A stretch of DNA of 55,607 bases from Desulfovibrio sp. UCD-KL4C (lineage in GTDB: Bacteria; Desulfobacterota; Desulfovibrionia; Desulfovibrionales; Desulfovibrionaceae): NCBI RefSeq assembly GCF_006210265.1, contig NZ_VCNC01000009.1:1-55607 (forward strand), read 5' to 3'. A program made the position numbers and the translations under genes. This document shows, piece after piece, positions 8,574-15,350 of the stretch. The notes below the pieces were generated by a model. That model was not told the origin of the DNA and ran no database searches. It saw nothing but the letters and a program-made list of their open reading frames with translations. Positions within the stretch are counted from its first letter, which is position 1, and every line of letters begins with the position of its first letter.

Positions 8574-8999
8574 GTGAGATTTTTAACATTGAAAGCATAT
8601 TTTATGTTTTATATTCTGATTCTGTTGATGCTTAGCGCTTTTTTTGCAGCATTTAAGTGTGATTATTTGTATACATTATACACTTTATTAATTTTAATTG
8701 TTATGTTGTACTTTTTTATTCGGCACAACCTTCAACTAGAATCAGTCAAGAAAGATAAACTAGTTTTGTCTTTCGCTCATATTAAAAAACATATTTTATA
8801 TAAAAACATTAAAAATGTTAAATCGTTAAATATTGAAAAAAGCAACTTGCTTGGAGATGTTGACCAATTCTCAATTACAACAGTAAAAAATAAATATTTT
8901 GAAGTGTTTTATCTCATATCAAACGGAGACTTTGAGAAAATACAAGAAAAAGTTGCTCAGGCACATTTGCATACAGGTTCTTCAAATGTTCCTAAGTAA
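8574..8999 (+). CDS. Putative membrane immunity protein of cassette 2
   Basis: A 141-residue protein starting at GTG with AGAGG upstream. Two hydrophobic stretches fill about residues 8-50, followed by a basic, beta-rich region. It is a paralogue of the protein at 7101 (see ILYKNIKNVKSL versus ILYQDIVNYNES). The coding sequence is very AT-rich compared with the surrounding housekeeping genes, as is common for toxin and immunity modules. It is followed by a strong hairpin and the next seam. No known family is recognised. Confidence 0.6.
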   Translation: MRFLTLKAYFMFYILILLMLSAFFAAFKCDYLYTLYTLLILIVMLYFFIRHNLQLESVKKDKLVLSFAHIKKHILYKNIKNVKSLNIEKSNLLGDVDQFSITTVKNKYFEVFYLISNGDFEKIQEKVAQAHLHTGSSNVPK

Positions 9000-9024
9000 A
9001 ATCTTTTGGGAAATTATCGCTTAA

Positions 9025-9732
9025 ATGAACTTTTGCCCCGACTTCGGCCGGGGCTTTCTCTTATCTATCACTCCCACTCCGTTAGGGTTTGCTGGCGGAT
9101 ACGTGGGAGTTTACGTGTATTGTTTGGATGATCATATTAATTTTCATGATCGGATTGGGCTTGCTGGGAAGAGTGAGGAATCTAAGGACGGAGCTCTTAC
9201 CAGAATCTATAAAGGAGTTAAAAAAGCTGTTTCAAAAGGATCAAAAGCTTCGGCTGAAGCCCTTTCTAGAGCAGGTGGGGCTATTACTAATGACCCCAGA
9301 ATATGGGGAACAGCAGCCGGCGCAGCTGTGCTGCCGGCAGTTATTGCGAGTACAACTTTGGCTGCTCCGATCGTCGGCAAAGAAATTGGTGCGGCAGGTT
9401 CCGTCGTAGCTAGAAAAGCTGCTCCGTATTTAGAAAAAGCAGTGCGAAATAGTCGAAATGTGATTAACCGTGCAAATAATGTTGTTAAAAATGTTGGACG
9501 TAAGGTTGATATAAAAATTAAAAATAGTCCTACAGGTATTAAATATGGTTTAGATGCAAACGAAGTAGTTGATGGAGCCACAGGGTTAGTAGATGGACTA
9601 CCTCCTTCTGTTGGAACTGGAGGAAAAGTGGCCGCAGTAAAATGGTTGGCAGAAACATTAATTGAAAATATTGGTAAAGAAAATGTAGCAGTAAAAAATG
9701 AAAAAAAATATAAAAATAAAGAGCAAAGATAA
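9025..9732 (+). CDS. Displaced RHS C-terminal tip (orphan toxin cassette 3)
   Basis: A 235-residue frame. The ATG at 9025 reads through the hairpin (MNFCPDFGRGFLLS) before entering the seam (ITPTPLGFAGG...CLDDHINFHDRIGL). Several substitutions in the seam (PTPLG for PDPLG, YVGVYVY for DVDVYGY) show that it is no longer under the original constraint; loss of the Asp in DPLG would remove the residue used for self-cleavage in other RHS proteins. The tip is unlike the other two: an Ala/Gly-rich hydrophobic segment (AAGAAVLPAVIASTTLAAP) followed by a basic region. This could be a membrane-active toxin, but that is inference. It overlaps the next gene by 35 bp. Confidence 0.6.
   Translation: MNFCPDFGRGFLLSITPTPLGFAGGYVGVYVYCLDDHINFHDRIGLAGKSEESKDGALTRIYKGVKKAVSKGSKASAEALSRAGGAITNDPRIWGTAAGAAVLPAVIASTTLAAPIVGKEIGAAGSVVARKAAPYLEKAVRNSRNVINRANNVVKNVGRKVDIKIKNSPTGIKYGLDANEVVDGATGLVDGLPPSVGTGGKVAAVKWLAETLIENIGKENVAVKNEKKYKNKEQR
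9035..9057 (+). terminator. Terminator hairpin at the cassette 3 seam
   Basis: GCCCCG pairs with CGGGGC across a CTTCGG loop, followed by TTTCTC. It is located just after the cassette 2 immunity gene. Confidence 0.7.
9067..9187 (+). repeat. RHS core-end seam, copy 3
   Basis: A diverged copy of 6326-6434 starting at the same ITP codon. It shares the GAATCTAAG extension with copy 2 but not with the master copy. Confidence 0.8.
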
Positions 9733-10117
9733 ATTTGCCTCATTAGTTGAAAGGGTGTTTATTATTTTATTCGGTGCTGGAATGATGATGGCAGCAAATC
9801 CACTTGGCCCGAACTGGAATACAAGCTTTAAGGGATTTCCTTTAAATTATTTTGCTCGATGGGGTGTTGCTTTTATAGGAATTATTTTTATTTTTTATGG
9901 TTTGTTTCTTTATAAGATAGTAAAGAAAAGATCGGCAAAACAGGCCTCATTGATTTGTCCAATGTGCCAAAAAGTATATTTAAGCGGCCCCTTACAAAAT
10001 GGGAAGATTTGTTCGAAATGCAATTTTCAATTAGAACCGTTAAAAGGTTTTTATAAAAGGCATCCAGAATTAAAAGAAGCTGAAATTGAGACCTCAGTAG
10101 AAGAGACCAAAGAATAG
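9698..10117 (+). CDS. Putative immunity protein of cassette 3, two membrane segments plus zinc ribbon
   Basis: A 139-residue protein with two likely membrane helices (about residues 15-35 and 53-74) and a cytoplasmic tail carrying CPMC and, 20-odd residues later, CSKC, a zinc-ribbon pattern. It starts inside the end of the cassette 3 tip, so translation is probably coupled, and no independent Shine-Dalgarno is clear. It does not resemble the other two immunity-like proteins, in keeping with its different tip. The stop is followed at once by a strong terminator. Immunity function is inferred from position. Confidence 0.6.
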   Translation: MKKNIKIKSKDKFASLVERVFIILFGAGMMMAANPLGPNWNTSFKGFPLNYFARWGVAFIGIIFIFYGLFLYKIVKKRSAKQASLICPMCQKVYLSGPLQNGKICSKCNFQLEPLKGFYKRHPELKEAEIETSVEETKE

Positions 10118-10121
10118 TTTG

Positions 10122-10151
10122 AAAGCCCCGACTTTGGTCGGGGCTTTCTCT
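10122..10151 (+). terminator. Strong terminator ending the RHS cassette array
   Basis: An 11-bp perfect stem (AAAGCCCCGAC with GTCGGGGCTTT, loop TTTG) is followed by CTCTT. It is the best-preserved member of the three seam hairpins. Confidence 0.8.
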
Positions 10152-10156
10152 TATCT

Positions 10157-10245
10157 ATTACTCCCACCCCGCTAGACTTTGCGGGCGAAAACGGAGCTGT
10201 TTACAGATATCGTCTTGATGCCCGTACCGAAAATATTATTTATAG
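10157..10245 (+). pseudogene. Decayed RHS core-end remnant
   Basis: Translating from 10157 gives ITPTPLDFAGENGAVYRY followed by RLDARTENII, a recognisable but degenerate copy of ITPDPLGFAGGDVDVYGY and CLDDPINF. No tip follows. It marks a fourth, lost cassette at the end of the array. Confidence 0.6.
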
Positions 10246-10255
10246 CAAAAATTCC

Positions 10256-10289
10256 AAAAAAAAAGAGGAAGCCGATATGGCTTCCCCTC
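10256..10289 (-). terminator. Terminator for the HTH/unknown gene pair
   Basis: Reading the minus strand, a GAAGCC-centred hairpin (10265-10273 with 10279-10289) is followed by nine T. It lies 60 bp beyond the stop at 10351. Confidence 0.7.
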
Positions 10290-10350
10290 AATTAAATATT
10301 TTCTTGTAACAACTACGCCGCTAAGGGCGCTGATCTTTAAGGCTAACAGG

Positions 10351-10734
10351 TTACTCGTTAACAGCATCAAGCTGTTTGCGGATATACTCCAACCCATCAG
10401 CAGAATTTTCTGATGCTTGTTCGTCTAATACCTTGGCAAAAAATGTAATCAGGTTTTCGGTATCAATGCCCAGCAGGACAGACCCATTTGACACCAGACA
10501 CGTTTTACCTTGATCTTCCATTAAATAAGCACGTTTTTCGCGCGCATCCTCTTTTCTGGAAGAAACAGAATAGCCGGTGCGACCTTTTTTGCTTAAGTAA
10601 ATTTTTTCTGAAACAAGCTCACCGCTCCGTTCGCAGTAATTCATGGCCTCGTTTTCAAGCTTTCCGGCAAAAGAAATCGGACCACCGAAGTCGTTTTCTA
10701 AATTGACTCGCTTAAGTCTTCCTTTTTTTTTCAT
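10351..10734 (-). CDS. Hypothetical protein paired with an excisionase-type HTH protein
   Basis: A 127-residue soluble protein with a basic N-terminus (MKKKGRLKRVNLEN) and mixed composition; I recognise no family. An upstream GTG start at 10746 is open, but GGTGG lies eight bases before the ATG at 10734. The gene starts 21 bp after the HTH gene on the same strand, so the two form an operon closed by the terminator at 10256. It sits at the edge of the RHS array, but nothing in it points to a toxin or immunity function. Confidence 0.6.
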   Translation of the reverse strand: MKKKGRLKRVNLENDFGGPISFAGKLENEAMNYCERSGELVSEKIYLSKKGRTGYSVSSRKEDAREKRAYLMEDQGKTCLVSNGSVLLGIDTENLITFFAKVLDEQASENSADGLEYIRKQLDAVNE

Positions 10735-10755
10735 GATCACGTCCACCAGTTTTGC

Positions 10756-10992
10756 TTAAATGGGCAGTTTCAGTTGTTTAGAACCGGTCTTCTCGTCTTT
10801 CTCTTTGCTTGCCGGGGATTGCAATCCAGACTCAATGTATTCCAGCAAAGAACTTTCAGGCACACGCCACTGGCTACCGACTTTGATACCACGAATCTTC
10901 CCCTCCTGAATCAGCCTGTAAGCCGTTCTGGAGTGGATTCGAAGCGTATCAGCGATCTCACGCACCGTGTATAAAGTAGGCGACGGAGTCAA
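10756..10992 (-). CDS. Excisionase/MerR-type helix-turn-helix protein
   Basis: A 78-residue DNA-binding protein of the HTH_17 excisionase type. The motif LYTVREIADTLRIHSRTAYR followed by LIQEGKIRGIKVGSQWRVP is the family's characteristic HTH plus wing. A basic/polar tail (about 25 residues) follows. The start is a TTG with AGGA seven bases upstream. Such proteins act as recombination directionality factors or small regulators; no integrase lies next to it, so a regulatory role is more likely here. TGTCA repeats upstream may be its operator. Confidence 0.78.
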   Translation of the reverse strand: MTPSPTLYTVREIADTLRIHSRTAYRLIQEGKIRGIKVGSQWRVPESSLLEYIESGLQSPASKEKDEKTGSKQLKLPI

Positions 10993-11037
10993 AGACTTAT
11001 CCTAATTTTTCATTATTACATTACAATTAGTATTGTA

Positions 11038-11072
11038 TGACACAGTTTGTCAAAAAATGTCAAAGATTGTCA
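11038..11072 (-). promoter_or_regulatory. TGTCA repeat array, possible promoter/operator of the HTH gene
   Basis: TGTCA occurs at 11048, 11058 and 11068, exactly 10 bp apart, and an inverted TGACA at 11038 forms a 5-5-5 palindrome with the first. On the minus strand the repeats are TTGACA-like -35 hexamers. The spacing of one helical turn suggests cooperative protein binding. The region lies 46-80 nt upstream of the TTG start. Confidence 0.45.
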
Positions 11073-11260
11073 CTCCTGCTCATATTTATCTGCGACAACA
11101 CTCCAACATGCATCAAGTGCTTTAAAATTACAGACTAAATAACCGATCATGAGCAATCAAACGGCTCACAACCACAAACGTGACTGAAAAATTATTTTCT
11201 TTTTTTTTGAATATTTCTGCAAAAAAAAGTTTATATTTGCATTTAAATGGCCATTACACG

Positions 11261-11303
11261 ACAAAATCCTCTTAGAAACAGATCGTCGCAAAGAGGATTT
11301 TGT
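11261..11303 (-). terminator. Inverted repeat downstream of the GT39 gene
   Basis: ACAAAATCCTCTT (11261-11273) and its complement (11291-11303) form a 13-bp stem with a 17-nt loop, 24 bp past the stop codon. There is no long T run, so termination efficiency is uncertain. Confidence 0.45.
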
Positions 11304-11326
11304 AATCGATTTAATAAATCAAATAT

Positions 11327-12919
11327 CTAAAATCTGAGTCGTTTATCTCTAGGCCAGTAACCGTTGTAATCGTAACACAAGAAAATTGTGAATTTTCGTG
11401 CTGGTTTACCACGGAAAGTGGTCTGTAAATGAATAGGCGGACTAATGCGTTTAAACATTTTCACAAGTTCTCTATCAGGACTTTCTTTAAAATCTTTAAG
11501 TACATAGACAGAATCCCATCCTACTTTATCTTGAGGACCTGCCCACAAATCATACTGATTCATGCGCCTGTCTATCCATGCACAATAAGTACGTGGCTGC
11601 CCGGGGACATAAAAGGCCAAAGCTGCAGTCATGTCATACTGTTCACTCATTATAAAAACCTTTGAGGGGTCATTAAACTGAGAATATTCTAGCTTCAAGA
11701 CCTGCTCTCCTAAATCAGTCCATCCTTTAAGGCGATGGGTCGGATTTAAATTATCAGGAAGTGAAACAAGATTTTGAAAATGAAGCAGTAAGAAGATAAA
11801 AATACTGAGAAGCAACCAAATAGTACGGAGGTGCCCACGTCTGTTCCAGAAATGATCGAAACTAAGACCGGCAAGCATTACGCCTGCGACATATGAAATA
11901 ACCGCCCAGTTGCCGAGAACCTTAGCGTGAAAACTCCAGATAAAGAAAAAACACCATACAGGCAGAAAGAAAACAGCAAGCAATGCGCTTTGTTTATTGC
12001 TTAATCCTAATATATTTTTAGGCTTTTTCTTTAATACAACAGCGATTGCGCTGCACCCACCAATTAACATAAACACAAACCACCATGGACTAACCATGCC
12101 GATCTGCTCCCCTAGGTAAGGTATAACTCTATCAAACCTGATAAGAGTTGAAGCCTTTGAACCTTCAGCTCCAATCAAGTATAAAACATGCTTATACCCC
12201 ACAAAGCTATTCTGGCAGTTCCAGATTAAGGTTGGCAAAAATCCTATAAAAACCCCTGCCCCAAGAGCCGCAAACAACTTCTTTAAAAAACCGCTTGGGA
12301 GCCCTTCTTTCTTAAGCAAAATCAATGAATATAAGATTGAAAGCCCAATGAAACCGAGCATTGTATATTTTGCGAGTATGCCTATAGCCAAAAATACAGC
12401 GATAAGAACAAAAGGAAGTGTTTTGGATTCGTTAGAATCACGTTCAAGCCCTGGGGGGTAAGGAATAGTTGCGGAATATAGAGAAAACAGAGCACATGTC
12501 CAGCACAGAATAAAGGGGTTATCTGTTGTCATAAGTATTCCAAGCGCAAGAAAAACAGGCATGGAATTATAAATTATGAGCGTCCAGACAGCCGCTCCGG
12601 GACGTTTCCAAAGTTTTGCCATTCCCCAAAAAAGGACAATCTGAGTCAGCATCGTCCCAACTACAGACCCGAAACGAACTCCGAATTCAGTGTTGCCGAA
12701 AACGAAAGTCCAAGTCGAAATAATCCATGCAATCAGCGGTCCTTTGGAATAATAGGTAAGCTGCATATTGCGGGTCCAGTCCCAATACTGAGCTTCATCC
12801 TGTACAAGATTAAGCTGACCTGATCCTAAAAACCATATCCGCGCGAATGTTGTGAAAGCAACTATTATGACAGCCCAGATCATAGGCTTATTTTTAAAAG
12901 AATTCGATAATGATGACAC
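11327..12919 (-). CDS. GT39-family membrane glycosyltransferase (ArnT/PMT-like)
   Basis: A 530-residue polytopic inner-membrane protein with about ten hydrophobic segments. The N-terminal loop contains QDEAQYWDW, the acidic motif typical of GT39/GT83 dolichyl- or undecaprenyl-phosphate sugar transferases, followed by YYSKGPLIAW, with the conserved Lys-Gly-Pro-Leu. These enzymes transfer a lipid-linked sugar to an acceptor on the periplasmic side (lipid A, protein or glycan). The acceptor cannot be deduced here. The start is GTG, chosen because AAGGAGG lies nine bases upstream. The gene stands alone, separated from fliN by a terminator. Confidence 0.83.
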   Translation of the reverse strand: MSSLSNSFKNKPMIWAVIIVAFTTFARIWFLGSGQLNLVQDEAQYWDWTRNMQLTYYSKGPLIAWIISTWTFVFGNTEFGVRFGSVVGTMLTQIVLFWGMAKLWKRPGAAVWTLIIYNSMPVFLALGILMTTDNPFILCWTCALFSLYSATIPYPPGLERDSNESKTLPFVLIAVFLAIGILAKYTMLGFIGLSILYSLILLKKEGLPSGFLKKLFAALGAGVFIGFLPTLIWNCQNSFVGYKHVLYLIGAEGSKASTLIRFDRVIPYLGEQIGMVSPWWFVFMLIGGCSAIAVVLKKKPKNILGLSNKQSALLAVFFLPVWCFFFIWSFHAKVLGNWAVISYVAGVMLAGLSFDHFWNRRGHLRTIWLLLSIFIFLLLHFQNLVSLPDNLNPTHRLKGWTDLGEQVLKLEYSQFNDPSKVFIMSEQYDMTAALAFYVPGQPRTYCAWIDRRMNQYDLWAGPQDKVGWDSVYVLKDFKESPDRELVKMFKRISPPIHLQTTFRGKPARKFTIFLCYDYNGYWPRDKRLRF

Positions 12920-13007
12920 TTATGCGGACCTCCTTACGAGGATATTTTTATCTAAGTCTGCCGAAGTTTATAACGCACCGGCAAGAATTCGAAATAATAT
13001 TAAATCT

Positions 13008-13037
13008 GAAAAAACAAAACCCCCGAAAACAGGGGGT
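13008..13037 (-). terminator. Terminator downstream of fliN
   Basis: On the minus strand CCCCC pairs with GGGGG around TGTTTTC and is followed by TTTTGTTTTTT, 30 bp beyond the fliN stop. Confidence 0.8.
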
Positions 13038-13066
13038 AAACACCGACAAAGAAATCCCTTAAAAAA

Positions 13067-13339
13067 TTAAAGACCGAGGCTCTTTATGCGCTCTTGCGGC
13101 GTTATTATTTGAGTGATTCTGAATCCGAAATTTTCATTAATAACAACAAGTTCCCCACGAGCAACCAAACGTCCCTCCACATACATATCCAGAGGTTCGC
13201 CGGCAAGCTTATGCAACTCGATTACAGTTCCCTGACCAAACTGAATAATCTCGTTAACCAGCAGTTTTGTACGTCCCATCTCAACTTTTACTTCAAGCGG
13301 GATATCCAAAATTCGTTTAAGTCCGTCTTCCGTTCCCAT
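13067..13339 (-). CDS. fliN: Flagellar motor switch protein FliN (single SpoA domain)
   Basis: A 90-residue protein consisting almost only of the SpoA/FliN C-terminal domain: ILDIPLEVKVEMGRTKLLV, then LGQGTVIEL-type FGQGTVIELHKLAGEPLDMYV and ARGEVVVI-type ARGELVVINENFGFRI. FliN forms the lower C-ring of the flagellar switch with FliM and FliG. The usual N-terminal extension of FliN (40 or more residues) is missing. GGAG lies a few bases before the ATG. No other flagellar structural gene adjoins it; a FliM or FliY carrying the missing parts would be expected elsewhere. Its own terminator suggests a short transcript. Confidence 0.88.
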   Translation of the reverse strand: MGTEDGLKRILDIPLEVKVEMGRTKLLVNEIIQFGQGTVIELHKLAGEPLDMYVEGRLVARGELVVINENFGFRITQIITPQERIKSLGL

Positions 13340-13442
13340 ACGGCTCCAAAGGGGTTAATAGTTTAACTTTCGGAAATATACCTCAAAAGAACACAAACAA
13401 CCAGCAAAACCAAACTCACCGTAATTTAAGCATAACTATATG

Positions 13443-14087
13443 CTATTTAACCCTTTCTATCTTAACACCAATTTCACGATCAGGTTCAAGTGCAAGGATA
13501 CTTTCCGCACTGTTTGCAAAAAGTTCCAGAGGATGATGGCTTATGACCAACACTTGAAAATCAAGCCTTTTCGCAATAGTGCTTATCAGTTCCATGAAAC
13601 GTGGTACAAGATTCGGTCGTAACCAGCAATCCTGTTCATCTAGCACAAGGAATGGGCGATGTAACTCAGGATTAAGCCTTGAAAGAGCAATGAGCCTGAG
13701 CCCTACTGAAAGAATATTGCAGACAGAGCCCCCCTGCCCGACCATTATATCTTCTTCACCACCCTGATTAAGTATCTGAAAATCAACCTGAAGCTTTTTA
13801 TCCCGGATGGAAGCAATCGCTTTAACCTCACGCTCCTGCCCGAGGATTTCTCTTATTGCGTGAGTAAGATTTGTTTCAAGCTCGCTTAAAAGTTCTCCGA
13901 ACAATGCAGTGGTAAGCTCTTCCATCCTCTTTTCAGCTTCAGGAGCGATTTGAAGGAATTCATCAACCTTCTGAATTTCAGCGCGTAGCTTAATCCAATC
14001 ATCAACTCGTGCGGATGCTTTTGCTGTAAGCTGCCCGGCTCTGCGCTCGAGTGACTCTAAAGAAGGAATTTCTTCACTAAAATTCAC
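13443..14087 (-). CDS. C-terminal ATPase half of a split SbcC/Rad50-like protein
   Basis: A 214-residue protein. Residues 10-80 are helical/coiled. GQGGSVCNILSVGLRLIAL (117-136) sits where the ABC signature of SMC/Rad50 ATPases lies, FLVLDEQD (146-153) is a Walker B with the catalytic Glu, LRPNLVP is a D-loop region, and VISHHP (181-186) carries the H-loop His. There is no Walker A, which is instead found in the protein at 15340. The start is GTG, three bases after the stop of the coiled-coil gene. It is the last gene of the operon. A RecF/SbcC-type ATP-binding head would need both halves to assemble. The signature differs from the canonical LSGGE. Confidence 0.78.
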   Translation of the reverse strand: MNFSEEIPSLESLERRAGQLTAKASARVDDWIKLRAEIQKVDEFLQIAPEAEKRMEELTTALFGELLSELETNLTHAIREILGQEREVKAIASIRDKKLQVDFQILNQGGEEDIMVGQGGSVCNILSVGLRLIALSRLNPELHRPFLVLDEQDCWLRPNLVPRFMELISTIAKRLDFQVLVISHHPLELFANSAESILALEPDREIGVKIERVK

Positions 14088-14089
14088 AG

Positions 14090-14395
14090 CTATTGTCCGC
14101 CACTGTTTTCAAGCTTCTGTAACCCGTCTACGATAGAAGTAATATGTGCCCTATATTCTGTGACGAGTCTGGAATTTTCAGTTCTTTTTTCTTCAAGCAA
14201 CTGACTGAGTTTTTCAGAATCAGCAGTACCATATTGCTGAATGGCCTGTTCTTCTAGTTCGGCAAGTTGTCTGCCAATATTATCAAGATTCTGTTCAGTA
14301 CGTACTTTGTCCTCACGGAGTCTTTCATATTGCTGTTTAAGCAGATTAAGTTCCTGCTCAAGTTCATTATCATTTGCTGCGTTACCTGTTGCCAT
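14090..14395 (-). CDS. Small coiled-coil protein inside the split SbcCD-like operon
   Basis: A 101-residue, strongly helical protein with heptad-like spacing over residues 10-95 (LEQELNLLKQQYERLREDK, then LDNIGRQLAELEEQ). There is no catalytic motif or cysteine. GGAGG lies six bases before the ATG, within the end of the nuclease gene, which it overlaps by 14 bp; the next gene starts 3 bp after its stop. The tight packing between nuclease and ATPase C-half suggests a structural partner, perhaps supplying coil for the short arm of the C-half. I recognise no named family. Confidence 0.7.
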   Translation of the reverse strand: MATGNAANDNELEQELNLLKQQYERLREDKVRTEQNLDNIGRQLAELEEQAIQQYGTADSEKLSQLLEEKRTENSRLVTEYRAHITSIVDGLQKLENSGGQ

Positions 14396-15350
14396 CGGTT
14401 ACCTCCGTATATAAATTCCAAATCAACTGACTTTCCGGCTGTGCCGGGTCAATATTCTCTTCCAAAAATTGTTTAAGTCCTGAACCTTCATGGGTTCTTT
14501 TCCATGCTAGTCTCTCAAGCCCCTGCAAAAACTTAGATTCAGCCGCATCCGCATCTTCCTGCTCGGGCAAGAATTCCTGATTTGGAAACACCTCATAAAA
14601 ATCACGATGCGGTATATCCCATCTTTCCAAATCAATACAGTGCGGAGTCCAAATTGCTGCTTGCGGTTTGCGCTCTAATGAAAGCCTAGTAAACGCCATA
14701 CGTGAGATATTACCGGGGTTTGCCCATGTTGTTATGCCTGCTGTAGAGCTGGGACGCGGCCCATGAATATGACCGTTTATCAGCCAATCAATCCCAGGAA
14801 GCTCTTTGATAGCATATTGCTGCTTTTTACAATTAGGAAAAGCCACATTATGATGAGAAACCCACACAACCTTAAGGAGTTTACCGTTCTCCTTCTCAAA
14901 TTCCTCACGCTCAAATTCTTTAGGAATACGAAATCCATCTGGGCTAGCCCCTACGAGAACATCACCCTTAGGAGTTTCAAGCACAAAAGCCGGGCCCGGC
15001 TCGCTCATTAATCTGACAACATTTGCTGCATCCAGCACAGCCATTGAAACGTCAGGGGTAAGTCTGGCCTGATATTTATCGTGATTACCAATAAGCACAA
15101 AAGGCTTATACGGTCCGAACAAAGCAATTAAATCCACCAGTAAACTATTTGAGTTGTCACGAGGCCAATGAAAAAGATCCCCTAAAATAAGAGGAACAAG
15201 ATTCAGTTCTTTTGAACGCTTTAGACATGCTTCCAGTTTTTCCAGAACATCTGAAGTATAGGAGCTTAAACGCTGCCCTGGAGGAGTTGCCGCAATATGT
15301 GGATCTCCAATTAAAAAAAGACCATCAGCTTGTATACGCTCAAGATTCAT
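14382..15350 (-). CDS. SbcD/Mre11-like metallophosphoesterase nuclease
   Basis: A 322-residue calcineurin-type phosphoesterase. Metal-binding motifs appear in order: FLIGDPHIA (residues 11-19), LILGDLFHW, VLIGNHDKY, VWVSHHNVAF and INGHIHGP. This is the Mre11/SbcD layout, although with GDPHI rather than GDxHL. The usual capping domain is reduced: only ~90 residues follow the last motif. A longer start at 15395 is open, but GGAG lies nine bases before ATG 15350, which overlaps the upstream stop by 11 bp. Together with the ATPase halves it probably forms a DNA end-processing complex in the cytoplasm. Confidence 0.83.
   Translation of the reverse strand: MNLERIQADGLFLIGDPHIAATPPGQRLSSYTSDVLEKLEACLKRSKELNLVPLILGDLFHWPRDNSNSLLVDLIALFGPYKPFVLIGNHDKYQARLTPDVSMAVLDAANVVRLMSEPGPAFVLETPKGDVLVGASPDGFRIPKEFEREEFEKENGKLLKVVWVSHHNVAFPNCKKQQYAIKELPGIDWLINGHIHGPRPSSTAGITTWANPGNISRMAFTRLSLERKPQAAIWTPHCIDLERWDIPHRDFYEVFPNQEFLPEQEDADAAESKFLQGLERLAWKRTHEGSGLKQFLEENIDPAQPESQLIWNLYTEVTDGNR

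Larger units (their letters stand above)
10993..11326. other. Intergenic region between the HTH gene and the GT39 gene
   Basis: A 334-bp AT-rich gap. It holds the TGTCA array (11038-11072) near the HTH gene and an inverted repeat (11261-11303) near the glycosyltransferase stop. I see no further gene in it. Confidence 0.6.

Noticed and set aside
10756-10992. Excisionase of a prophage or integrative element
   Set aside because: No integrase, att repeat or phage gene is present in the neighbourhood.
11327-12919. ArnT lipid A aminoarabinose transferase as a specific name
   Set aside because: The family motif is present, but no other arn genes lie nearby and the acceptor cannot be read from the sequence.
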